From Lepidonotus clava (Eukaryota; Annelida; Polychaeta; Phyllodocida; Polynoidae): a DNA stretch of 64,000 nucleotides. The first letter of the stretch is position 1, and each line of letters opens with the position of its first letter. The position numbers and the translations under genes are program-made. The notes beneath the pieces were generated by a model. It did no database searches and was not told where the DNA came from. It saw nothing but the letters and a program-made list of their open reading frames with translations. Shown here piece after piece: positions 1-10,830 of this stretch. Location of the stretch: assembly GCA_936440205.1 (NCBI GenBank), contig OW387138.1, positions 53,583,526-53,647,525 of the forward strand, read 5' to 3'.

Positions 1-1
1 C

Positions 2-694
2 ATGACGGTCAATTTAGGCCATCCCCCTGCCTGTGTAGTTTGCAATTTTATTGTGCGACCACGCCACCAAGCATTGATGGGTCAACAGCTACAGTGCACC
101 CTTTGGCGCCATCCCCACTGTCAGTCTCTCGCCTCCTTGTATACAGACTCTGTTGAGGTTGGCTGCGACTTTGACTGTCAGTGCCCAATGTGCACTCCAC
201 CACTACTCCCGCCCCCACGCTCAACCTCAACGTCCTCCAAGAGATCCTTGGCCCGACAGGATAGCATGCCCAGCTGCACGAGTTGCGACTTCTCTGACAT
301 TATCTGTGAAGCCGGGGAACTAATGTGCGATCACGTTTTTCTGGACGTCTTCTCAGAGAAGGGATTCCTGACAAGTTCCAGGTGGGAGAGCATGCCCAGC
401 TGCACGAGTTGCGACTTCTCGGACACTTTGTGTGAAGCCGGAGAACTAATGTGCGATGACGTTTTTCTGGACGTGTTCTCAGAGAAGGGATTCCTGACAA
501 GTTCCAGGCGGGAGAGCATGCCAAGCTGCACGACTTGCGACTTCTCTGACATTATCAGTGATGCCGGAGATCTGATGAGCGATGGTGTTTTCCAGGAGGT
601 CATGGCAGACAAGGAATTCCTGGCAAGTTTGTCGGTGGGTGATTGGACTGGGGCCGCGACCATGGCCAAGAGCGACAATCCTTCCATTTCCTGA
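2..694 (+). CDS. Unrecognised ORF with degenerate zinc-finger start and three 42-aa repeats
   Basis: This is an open frame of about 230 codons that may begin before the window. Residues 11-35 hold Cys-x2-Cys and then a Cys/His-rich stretch resembling the small treble-clef finger (C-x2-C...C-x2-C-x2-W-x-H-x2-C) seen at the start of many invertebrate MULE/FLYWCH-type proteins, but the second Cys pair is incomplete. From base 263 onward three near-identical 126-bp units (starting about 263, 389 and 515) encode a 42-residue repeat that begins SMPSCTSCDFSD. I do not recognise the product. The 3' flank contains AATAAA near 897 inside a sequence that recurs around the Penelope-like element at 25.2 and 29.3 kb, so this may belong to a repeat family rather than a host gene. 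Confidence 0.35.
   Translation: MTVNLGHPPACVVCNFIVRPRHQALMGQQLQCTLWRHPHCQSLASLYTDSVEVGCDFDCQCPMCTPPLLPPPRSTSTSSKRSLARQDSMPSCTSCDFSDIICEAGELMCDHVFLDVFSEKGFLTSSRWESMPSCTSCDFSDTLCEAGELMCDDVFLDVFSEKGFLTSSRRESMPSCTTCDFSDIISDAGDLMSDGVFQEVMADKEFLASLSVGDWTGAATMAKSDNPSIS
263..640 (+). repeat. 126-bp coding tandem repeat, three units
   Basis: Units start near 263, 389 and 515. The first two are almost identical and the third has diverged most. The period is a multiple of three, so the reading frame is kept across all units. Confidence 0.85.
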
Positions 695-782
695 TCACCT
701 AGGCTTCCCTTGATCAACAATAGCAATGACTTTAATTGATGTAAACTTACCATTGTTTCTTTGGTTTGTGTGAAAGTTTGAG

Positions 783-960
783 TGCGAGCCCGACACCTGT
801 ATATATATTTATCTGTCCCAGTTGATTCTCGCAAAGTTTTAGCCTGGCATCTAACAAATATGCTAATGTTTAAATATTATCTCTACATCATTTGTAATAA
901 ACTATGAGTTTCCACCAAGTGCTTGTTTGCGTGTCTGTTCCAAGTACTCATGCATCGTAC
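783..960 (+). repeat. Dispersed 3'-end-like repeat, uninterrupted copy
   Basis: It contains CGAGCCCGA, a short TATATATATTTAT run, and then TTGTAATAAACTATGAG followed by CCACCAAGTG. The first half recurs at about 25,226-25,288 and the second half at 29,292-29,360, on either side of the Penelope-like element. This copy is therefore the uninterrupted version of the locus that element entered. The rest of 695-2,054 shows no gene I can support. Confidence 0.6.
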
Positions 961-2054
961 TGTTCATACTGTTCTATACTTAACAGCGATATTTGTTTGG
1001 TTGCTGACTCTCTATAAATTTGCGTTAGCCCTGTCCGCATAAGATCCATTGTTCCTGGTCTTTTTAAGTGCTAGGTGTCTGTCCCTCATTAACTCAATTA
1101 GTTCACATGTAAGCCAGGCTGGCTTGTCCTTCTAATCTTTGAACTCTCTGACCAGTATGATGTCATCGGCTATTGCTAGAACAGTTTGATACAAAAAGGC
1201 CTGATTAACATTTAGAAATATTCATTTTGTCGACCAGGTGGAGGTATGTGCTTTTTGGACATGGGTCCGGCTTAAGCTTGTCCTTCTTCAGACGCCTTCC
1301 ATGTAAAGACTAGGGAGGGGCCATGGGGACGCGATCAATTACCAATTGCAAGTGACGCCTGTTTTGTTTAAAAACCAAATTGTGAGGAAACAATAGAGTT
1401 ATATGCCCAGGCTGGCATGAGTTTCGGTGAAGAAGTCTATGAGGTTACCCTCTTGTCTTCGTCAATGGATTTAATGGATTGAAGGGTCTGGACGCATGTG
1501 GATGCATGGTAGACATGGGGAATTAGAATTAGAATCACGAAGACTTTAGTTTTAAGCCAATGACACACGCACCACGGTTGATGAACACGGTTTAATGGTG
1601 CGGACACACAGCGAGGCATGGCAGACATAGGGGATTTAACTCGAACTTTACATGATTACATTGATCGCTGCCTAGCACAATTGCAGCACAGTAACACCGT
1701 GATTATCCTTTTACACTGGCGCGCACCTCTACTGCCTCTCCTGTGCCAGTGGCTGTGACTGGTATTGCTGTGGTCAGTGGCCGCCATATACCTTTTGCTC
1801 GAGGGGGGACAGTATGCGGGAAAGTACGTGCGCACAAAACGGATTTCCCGCAGGCTGGGGGTCAGGATACAACAGGATACTTTTTGTGTACGTGCTGTCG
1901 CGCGACGCCAGTAAAATATCAAAAGGGGAGTTGAGAGGGTGAGCGTACAGGCTGTACAAAGTTTTACTGCGCTCTGCTAAGCACCTATTATCACAAGCAG
2001 ATTGTGAATATACTATAATATCGAAAACGACACAAGGCTCAGTTTTTCCTGTGA

Positions 2055-4281
2055 ATGTTCCGTGAACATTGTCGCAGGATCAAGACACAATATGAACAAG
2101 TGCGACTCTTAAAAGATAGGCTGCTGTCCGAGGAAGAAGTTGTAATGCAGATGGACTACTCAGAGAATTGGGCAGTGACTTACAAAAAGGAGCCCACGGG
2201 GATGTACTACGACAATACCCAAATCACTCTTCTTCTGATGGTAGTTCACTCCCGTGATATAAGTGGGGACCTCGTCTGTCAGAGCTTTGGGGGTGTCACT
2301 GCTGTAGGGTCTCACGCAGTCCCTACTACTGTGGCATTTATCCAACGCCTGATGGAGAAACTACACGACCAGTTCCCTCTCCTACGGGCTGTACACTTCA
2401 TGACAGACAGCCCGTCCAGCCAGTACCGCAACAGAAAGATTGCGGCGTTCGTCACACGGTACTTTGCCATGTTCGAGGTGACGGCAACCTGGACATGGTT
2501 GGAGAGCAGGCATGGCAAAGGACCGTGCAACGGGATCAGCAGTGCCTGAAAAAAAAAGATGAGCAACCTGGTCCTTGCTGGTCACTTGAGTTTGCCATAA
2601 AGATCATCAGTGGGGACACGAAAATGACAGTGTTACAGATTGGAGAAGAGGAAGTCAACATGGTAGAACAGGACATGAACATGAACTGGGAGGTGGAACC
2701 AGTGCCTGGTCTGATGGCAGCCCATGCAATAGCCCATGTGAACGGCTCCATAAGTATGTGGGAAACATCACGTTTCAACCCCTGCTGCTATGTGCCTGCT
2801 GGCACATTCATGGGACGTTGCAACGGGTGGAGGAGAACCAGGGTCAGAGTTATCATGGAGTCCCTATTTGGAGTGTCTATGGATGACATGCCCATTCCAG
2901 AATCACTATACGCTCAACATGAACGTGAGATTATGAACAGAGAGAAAAAGGCAAAGAAAAAGAAGAGTAAGCGTACTCCGGTCACCGTGGAGGTTGGCAC
3001 TCTGGTCACCGTGGAGAATGGAACTCCGGTCGCCGTGGAGGATGGAACTCCGGTCACCCTGGATGTTGGAACTCCGGTCACCGTGGAGGATGGAACTCCG
3101 GTCGCCATGGAGGATGGAACTCCGGTCACCGTTGAAGTTGGAACTCCGGTCACTGTGGAGGATGGAACTCCAGTCACTGTGGAGGATGGAACTCCGGTCA
3201 CTGTCTAGGTTGGAACTCCAGTCACCCTGGATGTTGGTACTCCGGTCACCGTGGAGGATGGAACTCCGGTCGCCGTGAAGGATGGAACTCCGGTCGCCGT
3301 TGAAGATGGAACTCCAGTCACCCTGGATGTTGGTACTCTGGTCACCGTCGAGGATGGAACTCCGGTCGCCGTCGAGGATCGAACTCCAGTTCCGGTCCAG
3401 GTTCCTGTTCCGCACACTCCCATTGAGGTAAGTTCATGTATAGTAGCAAATCCAAATGTTATGTAATATAACAGATATGAAACAGATATAGTAAACAATA
3501 TATTTAACTTAAATGCTAGAATAATAATAAGTTGTTAAGAAATACACTAGTGTATAATGTATAGCTGTCAGGGTGAATGTCAATGTGTTGAATAGTAATG
3601 TTTTGCATTAGAATGAGGAGCATCATATATGTAGGTGTGTATGATATTATATGATTTATTTTTAGTGGGATGACGATGCAGATTTCATACAGGCTTTGGC
3701 TGAGGTAGACATGACTGCAGATGAACAGCAGTACCCTGACGGTGTTATTTCTGCAGCAGAAGAAATGGACATTGCAGAGAAGCCGCCACAGATATGTATT
3801 TAAAAGATTTGAGCATTTAATAAGTAAACAATACTGTCTATAAAATATGAAATCATAGCAAAACTAGACTTGATAAAATTCAAATTTCTAATGCATGAAG
3901 AAGTGATTAAATGATTTTTTTTGCTGAATGTGTATGATTAACTTGTAGGTTCTGGAGGACAGGACCGAGATGTCGGTAGACTGTACCAACCACTACGAAA
4001 CACTGTCCATTGAAAAAGGTGACATGGTTGTTGCTGCCTTCAGTAAGAAGAGGTGGTACGTGGCTAGCGTACGTCATGTGAAAAGAAACAACATAAAGTT
4101 GTCCTTCATGAAACCCTGTCGAGGTCGGTGGAAGTGGGCCCAGCCTGATGAGGGATATGTAGAGAAGTCAGATGTACTCATGAGAGTCTCAACTCTCACA
4201 AAAATTGAGAAGATGTTTGTGTTAAAGGATGGGAAGAAAGAGGAGGCACAGCGACTCTTTAATCAGTATATTGTGAAGTAG
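2055..4281 (+). pseudogene. DDE-like (RNase H-fold) transposase gene, broken, three exons
   Basis: Probable exons are about 2,055-3,427, 3,666-3,791 and 3,949-4,281, all ending in one common frame. Exon 1 carries a catalytic-looking series: MDYSENW (first Asp), TDSPSSQYRNR (second Asp), then W-x-W-x-E-S-x-H-GKGPC. This matches a widespread invertebrate transposase-like family that I cannot name more exactly. A frameshift lies just after GKGPCNG at a run of nine A (about 2,548-2,557), and an in-frame TAG sits at 3,206 inside a minisatellite. The last exon encodes a Tudor/SH3-like barrel (GDMVVAAF, KRWYVASV, WKWAQPDEGYV) like those closing other transposon proteins. The donor after exon 2 is not a clean GT. 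I see no matching terminal inverted repeats. Confidence 0.6.
2977..3405 (+). repeat. 24-bp coding minisatellite (TPVTVEDG units)
   Basis: About 17-18 imperfect copies of a 24-bp unit encode the octapeptide TPVTVEDG and variants such as TPVAMEDG and TPVTLDVG. Because the period is a multiple of three, several other frames on both strands also stay open, giving shadow ORFs. One unit has mutated to an in-frame stop. Confidence 0.9.
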
Positions 4282-4406
4282 ATTATAACATTTTTGCAAA
4301 GAACAGTTGCCCAGTTAATTCTACTATCATGTGACAAGATAATATCTGATTACAACTGTGGAAATTAAAGATTTTTTAAGTTGTATGTAGGAGTGCGTGG
4401 TTTTTT

Positions 4407-5037
4407 GTAAGAATGGGTGATAAGCATTCGGTTATAGTCAGTTTAAGAAATGAATCTTAGCAAAATACAATCTTAATTATCAAAAAGAACATACTTCTCA
4501 ATAATTAGAATTAAGTAAATAACAGATAAAAACATTGAATGAAAAGTTATTGATGTAATAATCAGATTAATAATTCAGGTAAGAGTGGGTGGGTGAGCGG
4601 CCGTAAGAGTGGGTGACTTTAGATGAATTACCATTGTGGTTGGTTGCTAAGGGAATTTCTTCAAACCATATTGGTTTTTAATGTTAGAGATGGTGAAGGA
4701 ACATGGGCCGTATGATATAACGCCAAAATAATGCATAAGGATACAAGAATTAAATAGAACGGGGTGGGATAAACGTGGACAGTGAAACGTTTGAACTGAT
4801 ACGACATAGAAAGAAGGGCGAATGGTTTATTAATTATGAACACTAAAGGCTTATATTGCATTAGAACAAGCGCAAGACCGTTCCAGTGCGTCATATAGCG
4901 AAGAGGAACTCAAAAACGAATAAATTATGATTTTATTCCATCTACGTGCATACATATGAAGTGGGCTGGATGCATGTAAGAGTGGGTGAGCGGCCGTAAG
5001 AGTGGGTGACTAGAATTCACCCACTATTACGAGAATA
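4407..5037 (+). repeat. Cluster of GTAAGAGTGGGTGA motifs (transposon ends)
   Basis: Copies or near-copies occur at about 4,407, 4,581, 4,604, 4,978, 4,998 and, inverted, about 5,021-5,034; the last two make a short hairpin. The block holding two motifs separated by GCGGCC is present twice, about 395 bp apart. The same 14-mer forms the ends of the element at 5,048-10,229. This suggests repeated insertion of one family; the intervening DNA is AT-rich and non-coding. Confidence 0.6.
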
Positions 5038-5258
5038 AAAAAAAAATGTAAGAGTGGGTGACAAATTTTTAGGCACAAAATTTAGAAGAAAGGGTATAGG
5101 AAATAGCTATAAACTATATACCAAGAGAAAGCCCATTCCCTGGGCTTTCCAGAGCAGTTGGATTAAAGAAAATCTGTCCATAAATTTTTTCACGAATGGT
5201 AGTGGAACAAGGTCATGTTTTTGAATTGGGTAAAAAAACGTTTTTTATCAAAATTTAA

Positions 5259-8200
5259 GGTAATGCATCCGTGATTTAGTGCGCAGCCTCTCTGCGCAGT
5301 TGTAACCCCTTTGAGCAGGCTGTTGCAGCCGCACTATGAGTAGTTTTGCACCAGCCACTCGCTCAGTTCATGTGGCGGAGCTGCCACAAACATGTACTCA
5401 AAAAAGGAGCTTTTCCGTGGAAAAAGGGGACGTTTTGTTAAACAACACAGGGCAAAACGTGCTGATAACCTATCTAATGAGACAGTTGATGACCAGTTAG
5501 ATTTTGAAGCGCTTATGGATCTTCTAGATGCTGAAGAAAGATCGGAAACAACAACAACATCAGGTACGTTTTTTGTTTACATTTTGCGCCATATTATTAA
5601 ATAAATGACGTCATATCTGAGAAGGTTATAATCTGTTTATAAACTTGTCCTTTACATATGTAATAAACAATAATGTTCTCTACCGTATGCCGAAGTTTCA
5701 AAAAGATTGACGGGATTTGAGTATTTTATTTCAAATTTAGAAATAACTTTTTAGTTCTAACGTTGCGTGAGTGACAGCTCTCAGACTCGTACATCACTAC
5801 ATACATTGGAGTTGGATTTAGATTCTTTAGGGTTCTTCCTAGGCATGTAGGATGGGTCATTCCCGAACCAGGAATTTAATTCCCGCCATGGGTTAACTTT
5901 AAACAGCCATTTTCACATTAATATTTATGTGACAATGTATCCAATGCCAACGGATTTAGAGAATATGGCCTGTACTAAATATCCCGTGTGGGCTTTTGTT
6001 ACTGTAAATATTTTTCTAGGAAAATCCCTGGTTTAGTTATAACTCCTAAACAGATTTTAGTATTTGATTAGCACCTGATAGCCTATACGTTATATTGATA
6101 TAATAACGTTGGTTGTGTCAGACTTTTACATTCATTTTGAAATCCTTGCAAATACAAAATAAGAGAATAATTATATCATAGAGGCAGCAGTCTACAACCA
6201 ATTATAACACTTCTTCCTATAAAATAAGCCTAAATCACTTTACATGAAATAACCTAGAGATGCCTGATACAACACACTTGCACGATACAAGGCAGGTTTC
6301 CACTGTAATTATGGTACTCATAGACAAGTGACAAATTGCAAAGTCGCAATTGTTCTTTTTATAGATGATTATATTGGACCCAGATTCAGATCAGTTGTAT
6401 CACAGACATGAAATTGTTTCTGTAGGATTTGTGACGTATTTGATTATTATATATTATTTTTGGTTACTTTTTCTTTTACAATTGTTTTAGAGTTCATGAA
6501 ACATTAAATTCAAAGTAGTGAAGTGTATTTAATGTATTTGGTACTGTTTAGGGACAAAAAAGGTTTTCCTAATAAAATATATTAGACCCAAATTCAGATG
6601 AGTTTTATCACAGACATGAAATTGTTTCTGTAGGGTATGTGACGTATTTGATTATTATACTTTTTTTTTAGATTACTTTTAGAATTTTCTTCTGCAACGT
6701 TTTAAAAATATTAATGATGAATTTTGCTTAACACTATGATGAAATATTTCAATCAAATTTACAGAATTTTAGAATGTCAACCATTTACGTTTCTTCTTTC
6801 AAACTAATAATATTATTTCATATTTAAGGACAACAACGGGATCCTGACACTTCAACAACACCCCCACTACCATCAACCGGATCCAGTGAGCCCACTACAG
6901 GAGGACCTGATGTCGTGAACTTGTTCGGAATTGAAGGTGCTAGAATAGTTGACTTACAACACGTGATGAAACAACTTATAGATGGATGCACTGTATGTAA
7001 AACGAGACTTTTCCTAGATAAGATAGTAAGTGAGAGAAGAAAAGGTGTGGCAAGCATATTTGCAGTAGAATGTGATCGTTGCAATGCAAATACCTGGATT
7101 CATACATCAAAACGTCACAAGACAGAAAAGGATAACGGTTGGGTGTACGACCTGAACAGTAAGGTGGCGGTTGGGATGCTTCATGCTGGAGTTGGACCTG
7201 CACATATCAACGCCCTCTTTACTGCCATGAACATTCCACCAGTTTCAAGTGGAACGCTCAACAGGAGGAGGGAGGAAGTCGGACCTATGGTTGAGCAAGT
7301 TGCTCGTGAATCTTGTAAGGAGATGCTAGAGAGAGAGGCAGAAATAACTCCTGAAGTAGATCAGGGACTCACAGTCTCGTATGATGTGGCCTGGTCAAAA
7401 AGGGGAAGGGCACACAATTCTCTTACTGGTTTTGGGGCTGTCATGGGTGTACATACCGGTGGTGTCTTGGACTATGCCACAAGAAACAAGCGATGCCAGG
7501 TCTGTGAGCAGACAAAGAAGGAAGGTGCCACTCCGAGACGTCATGACTGTCGAAAAAACTATGAAGGATCAGCTAAGTCAATGGAGTCAGACGTAGCTGT
7601 TGAGCTCTTCAAGAGAGCATCACCAGATGCGAAATTCACATCAATGATAGGAGATGATGACTCATCAACAATAGCCAAACTGCATGCAGAAGTGGATGAC
7701 ACCATATTCAAAATATCTGACATACAACATGCTAAGCGTGCATTGGAAGGCCAGCTTCTGAAAATCAAAGGAAAGCACAAAGAACTAACTGACTCTGTTA
7801 CAAAGTACATTAAGAGGAACTTTTCGTATGCTGTGGCACAAAACAAGGGGGATGAAACTGGACTTGCAGTTGCTCTACGTGCTATCCCTGCACATATGTT
7901 TGGAGAGCATGAGAACTGTGGAGAATGGTGTACATACAATGCCAATCCAACAACCTATAGGCATAAGTCCTTCGGGCGGAATGGGGCTGACCTCACAAGT
8001 TCAGAGCTGAAGGCTGATCTGGACAAGATAATGGGGAACTTAGCAAGAAATGCACCAAAATTAGCCCCAAGAGGATCCAGCCAAAGAACTGAGTCTCTAA
8101 ACAACACTGTAGGAAGCAAAGCTCCAAAAATCCGACATTATGGTGGCAGTGCATCAAATGACCAAAGAGTTGCCTGTGCTGTTTCTCAGAAGAATTTAGG

Positions 8201-10057
8201 CTACTCTTATTTGTCTCCTGTAATGACAAAATTAGGTGTCTCTCCTGGGAAGTACACTTCTCTACATGCTGGCAGAATGGACAAGAAAGTCAAGAAACTA
8301 CAAACACAAAGTGAGAAACCCACTGTGAAGCTAAAAAGACTAGTACGTCGCTCTTCAAGGTCAATGAGACAGAAAGACAAGGAAGCTAGAGAGGGACCTC
8401 AGTATCAGACTGCGATGGGACTTTCCAGTGAGGAACACAATCTTACCCAAATCCCAGAGGCAACATTCCGACCATCTCTAGTCAACCTCCAGCATGCAGA
8501 GCCTCACGAACTGATAATTATTGATGTTGAAACTTCTTCATCTGGAAAGCATGCTGAACTCATCCAAATAGCAGCGTGTACTCAGGATCGAAAAGAAATT
8601 TTCAACCAGTACATTCTTCCAGAAGGACCCATAACTAGCATCATCAGTTCGATAACTCACCTTGCCACTCAGATGAGGAGTGGGAACAGGATGCTAACAT
8701 ATAAGGGAAAAGAAGTACCTACAGTGAATCTACATCAGGCACTTGATGGTTTTCTTGACTGGTTAGAAAAACTCAACAGAGCAGAAAAATACATTCTCCT
8801 TGGCCATAACTGCAAAGCATTTGATATGCGGCACATTCTCACAGCTGTCTTTGCAACTGGCCATGAGGAAAAGTTCCAGTCTCTTGTATCAGGGTTTGGA
8901 GACACAATGTTGTATGCCAAGGCCATCTATGGAAAGACCCTGTCATCTTTCAGTCATTCACACCTTTGCAAAGAACTTCTGTCTTTGGAATATGATGCCC
9001 ACAATGCTGAAAATGATGTCACCTCACTGGCACTTCTATGTGAAAAAATGATGACGTCACCCAACCTTCTTCATGAACAATGCTGGATGCTTGAGTCAAC
9101 TATCCAAGACAACACATTCCAAAATGAGATGAAAGAGAGGCTAAAAACACTTGAAATTCTCTACCTGGGAAGTGACAAAGTTGTGTCCAAAACAATGGCA
9201 GAGAAGATCGCCACTTCAGGACTAACGTTTGGTCATCTGAAATGTCTGTACAAGAGGGCAGGCAAGGAGGGTGTGGCATCTGTGTGCATGGCACAAACAA
9301 GGGGTAAAGTGCATGTAACAAAAAGGGAGGCCATTATTGACAATATCTGCCAATTTCTTGAATGTTGAGGGCTGTTCACAGAAAAGGTAATCACAAGATT
9401 TTTTGGCAATTATTTTCCGATTTCAGGTAATTTTTTCAAGATATTTTCATAATTTCCAATTAAATCTTGATATTGAAACTAATAAACTAGGATGGTCTCA
9501 CACACATGTGTATGCTTGATTTACTATCAAGGAGTTTTAACGTACTTTATAAGTATTTTATCTAAAAAAATATTTTTGACTTTTTTTTTTACCAAAATTA
9601 GGTAATTTTTTTTCTATTTAAAACTTTTTTTCTGAAAAAAGTAGGTCGGAAAGGCCTATTGAAAATTTTTGTGTGAGATGTGGATGATATGTAGATTATG
9701 TAAGGATATATTTACAGATATATGACATAGTCACACTGTCTAAAATGCCCACCAGGTGGCAGTATATGTTATCAATGACAAGGAAATGTCTGTATTTAAT
9801 TACTATAGATTAAAAGGTTATTGTTCAAAACCTTGTTTTATGGTTTAATATGATAAACGTGGTTCATTTGTCACAATAAAGATAAAATCTGTGATGCACA
9901 TATATTTTTTAATTTTTATTAGTAATAATTATCTAGAATGAAAAGTAGGTCGGTGACCCATATATTTTTTTCCATTTTTGGATTCTGCACATTTGGATCT
10001 ACCTACTGACCAATTTTCAAGAAGATCAGAGAATATTTATTTCATGGATGCATTACC
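5259..10057 (+). mobile_element. Kolobok-like DNA transposon, apparently complete (4.8 kb, TTAA flanks)
   Basis: The left end GGTAATGCATCCGTGA (from 5,259) and the right end TCATGGATGCATTACC (to 10,057) are inverted repeats of about 16 bp with one mismatch. Each end is directly flanked by TTAA (5,255-5,258 and 10,058-10,061), the target preference of the Kolobok and piggyBac superfamilies. The element carries one spliced gene encoding a Mutator-like-fold transposase, which favours Kolobok. The coding region looks unbroken, so this is a recent insertion. The 690 bp after the stop codon are AT-rich and non-coding. Confidence 0.75.
5392..9368 (+). CDS. Mutator/Kolobok-type transposase fused to DEDDh exonuclease, 903 aa, two exons
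   Basis: Exon 1 (5,392-5,563) ends TCAG|GTACGT; exon 2 (6,829-9,368) follows TTTAAG. The phases agree and the joined frame has 904 codons including the stop. Exon 1 gives a basic, Lys/Arg-rich start (KKELFRGKRGRF). The central part has a C4 zinc knuckle (CTVC...CDRC) and a domain typical of the animal Mutator-like transposase family (for example GMLHAGVGPAHINALF). The C-terminal quarter, about residues 617-800, is a DEDDh exonuclease: DVET (Asp and Glu), GHNCKAFD (second Asp) and HNAEND (His-x4-Asp). The expected role is cut-and-paste transposition in the nucleus; what the exonuclease does is inference (end processing or repair). The intron of about 1.27 kb holds AT-rich DNA with a short internal duplication near 6,370 and 6,580. 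No break was seen. Confidence 0.8.
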
Positions 10058-10830
10058 TTAAAGGGGTGATATCATAATTAAAAAGAAAGAAAGAGCAGTA
10101 ATTCTTGTACATAGTGCACTGTCTATACTGTTACTTGAGAAACAAGTTGAAAGGAAAGGTGCAAAACAATTATAATAATGAAATAACAGGCTCTTTTTGT
10201 CCAGAAAATGCAAAATCACCCACTCTTACATGTGAAAAAGTACTTCCCACTTCAAGGACAGCTCACGGACTGAATTTTCATTAGTTATGTTCCCAAAAGT
10301 CTTGAGGAAACCCCCAAACCCTCAGGAACATTAGTCTAAAATATCTAAGCCATAGAATGGATTTAAAATTTGGGACCTCAAGAATCGATTTGTAACCCAA
10401 ATCTGAGAGTTGACAATAAATGTTTCCAAACATCTATAGAAATAGATCAAATGACAGTTTTGTTAAAGAATATTTCAAGTATTTTTTTTTCCAAATATCA
10501 ATTTGTCAATTTAGAGTCATCCATTTAATTTACTGGTTGTAAAGTACACACAGCCACGTAGATTGCCTAGCCTGAAAGGGGTAAAAAATAACCAGCCTAT
10601 GCCCAAGGAGGCTATGGTATTGCCCGAGGTGAAATCGAAAATGTTTCCTTCTTCCTTACCAATGCTACTTGGGCATAGACTAAACAACAAATGGAACTCT
10701 CTGGGTTGCTAACCCCTTATTTCCTCTAGGTCTGGTTTACCGTGAATATCATATGCAAGCTGAAGCAGATACCGGATTATGGGGCTCCCTCGAAATACCC
10801 AAGATAGTGGGCACCTCCGTCATCAGAAGA

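Larger units (their letters stand above)
5048..10229. mobile_element. Outer small TIR element split by the Kolobok-like transposon
   Basis: The left end is GTAAGAGTGGGTGA at 5,048 and its exact inverse, TCACCCACTCTTAC, lies at 10,216-10,229. Both ends abut AT, consistent with a 2-bp target duplication. Without the Kolobok-like element (5,259-10,057) the remainder would be only about 380 bp, a typical MITE size, so I read this as a MITE that was itself the target of a second insertion. The family is not identified. Confidence 0.55.

Noticed and set aside
2906-3415. Long minus-strand frames across the 24-bp minisatellite
   Set aside because: They arise because the repeat period is a multiple of three; no splice or start context supports them.
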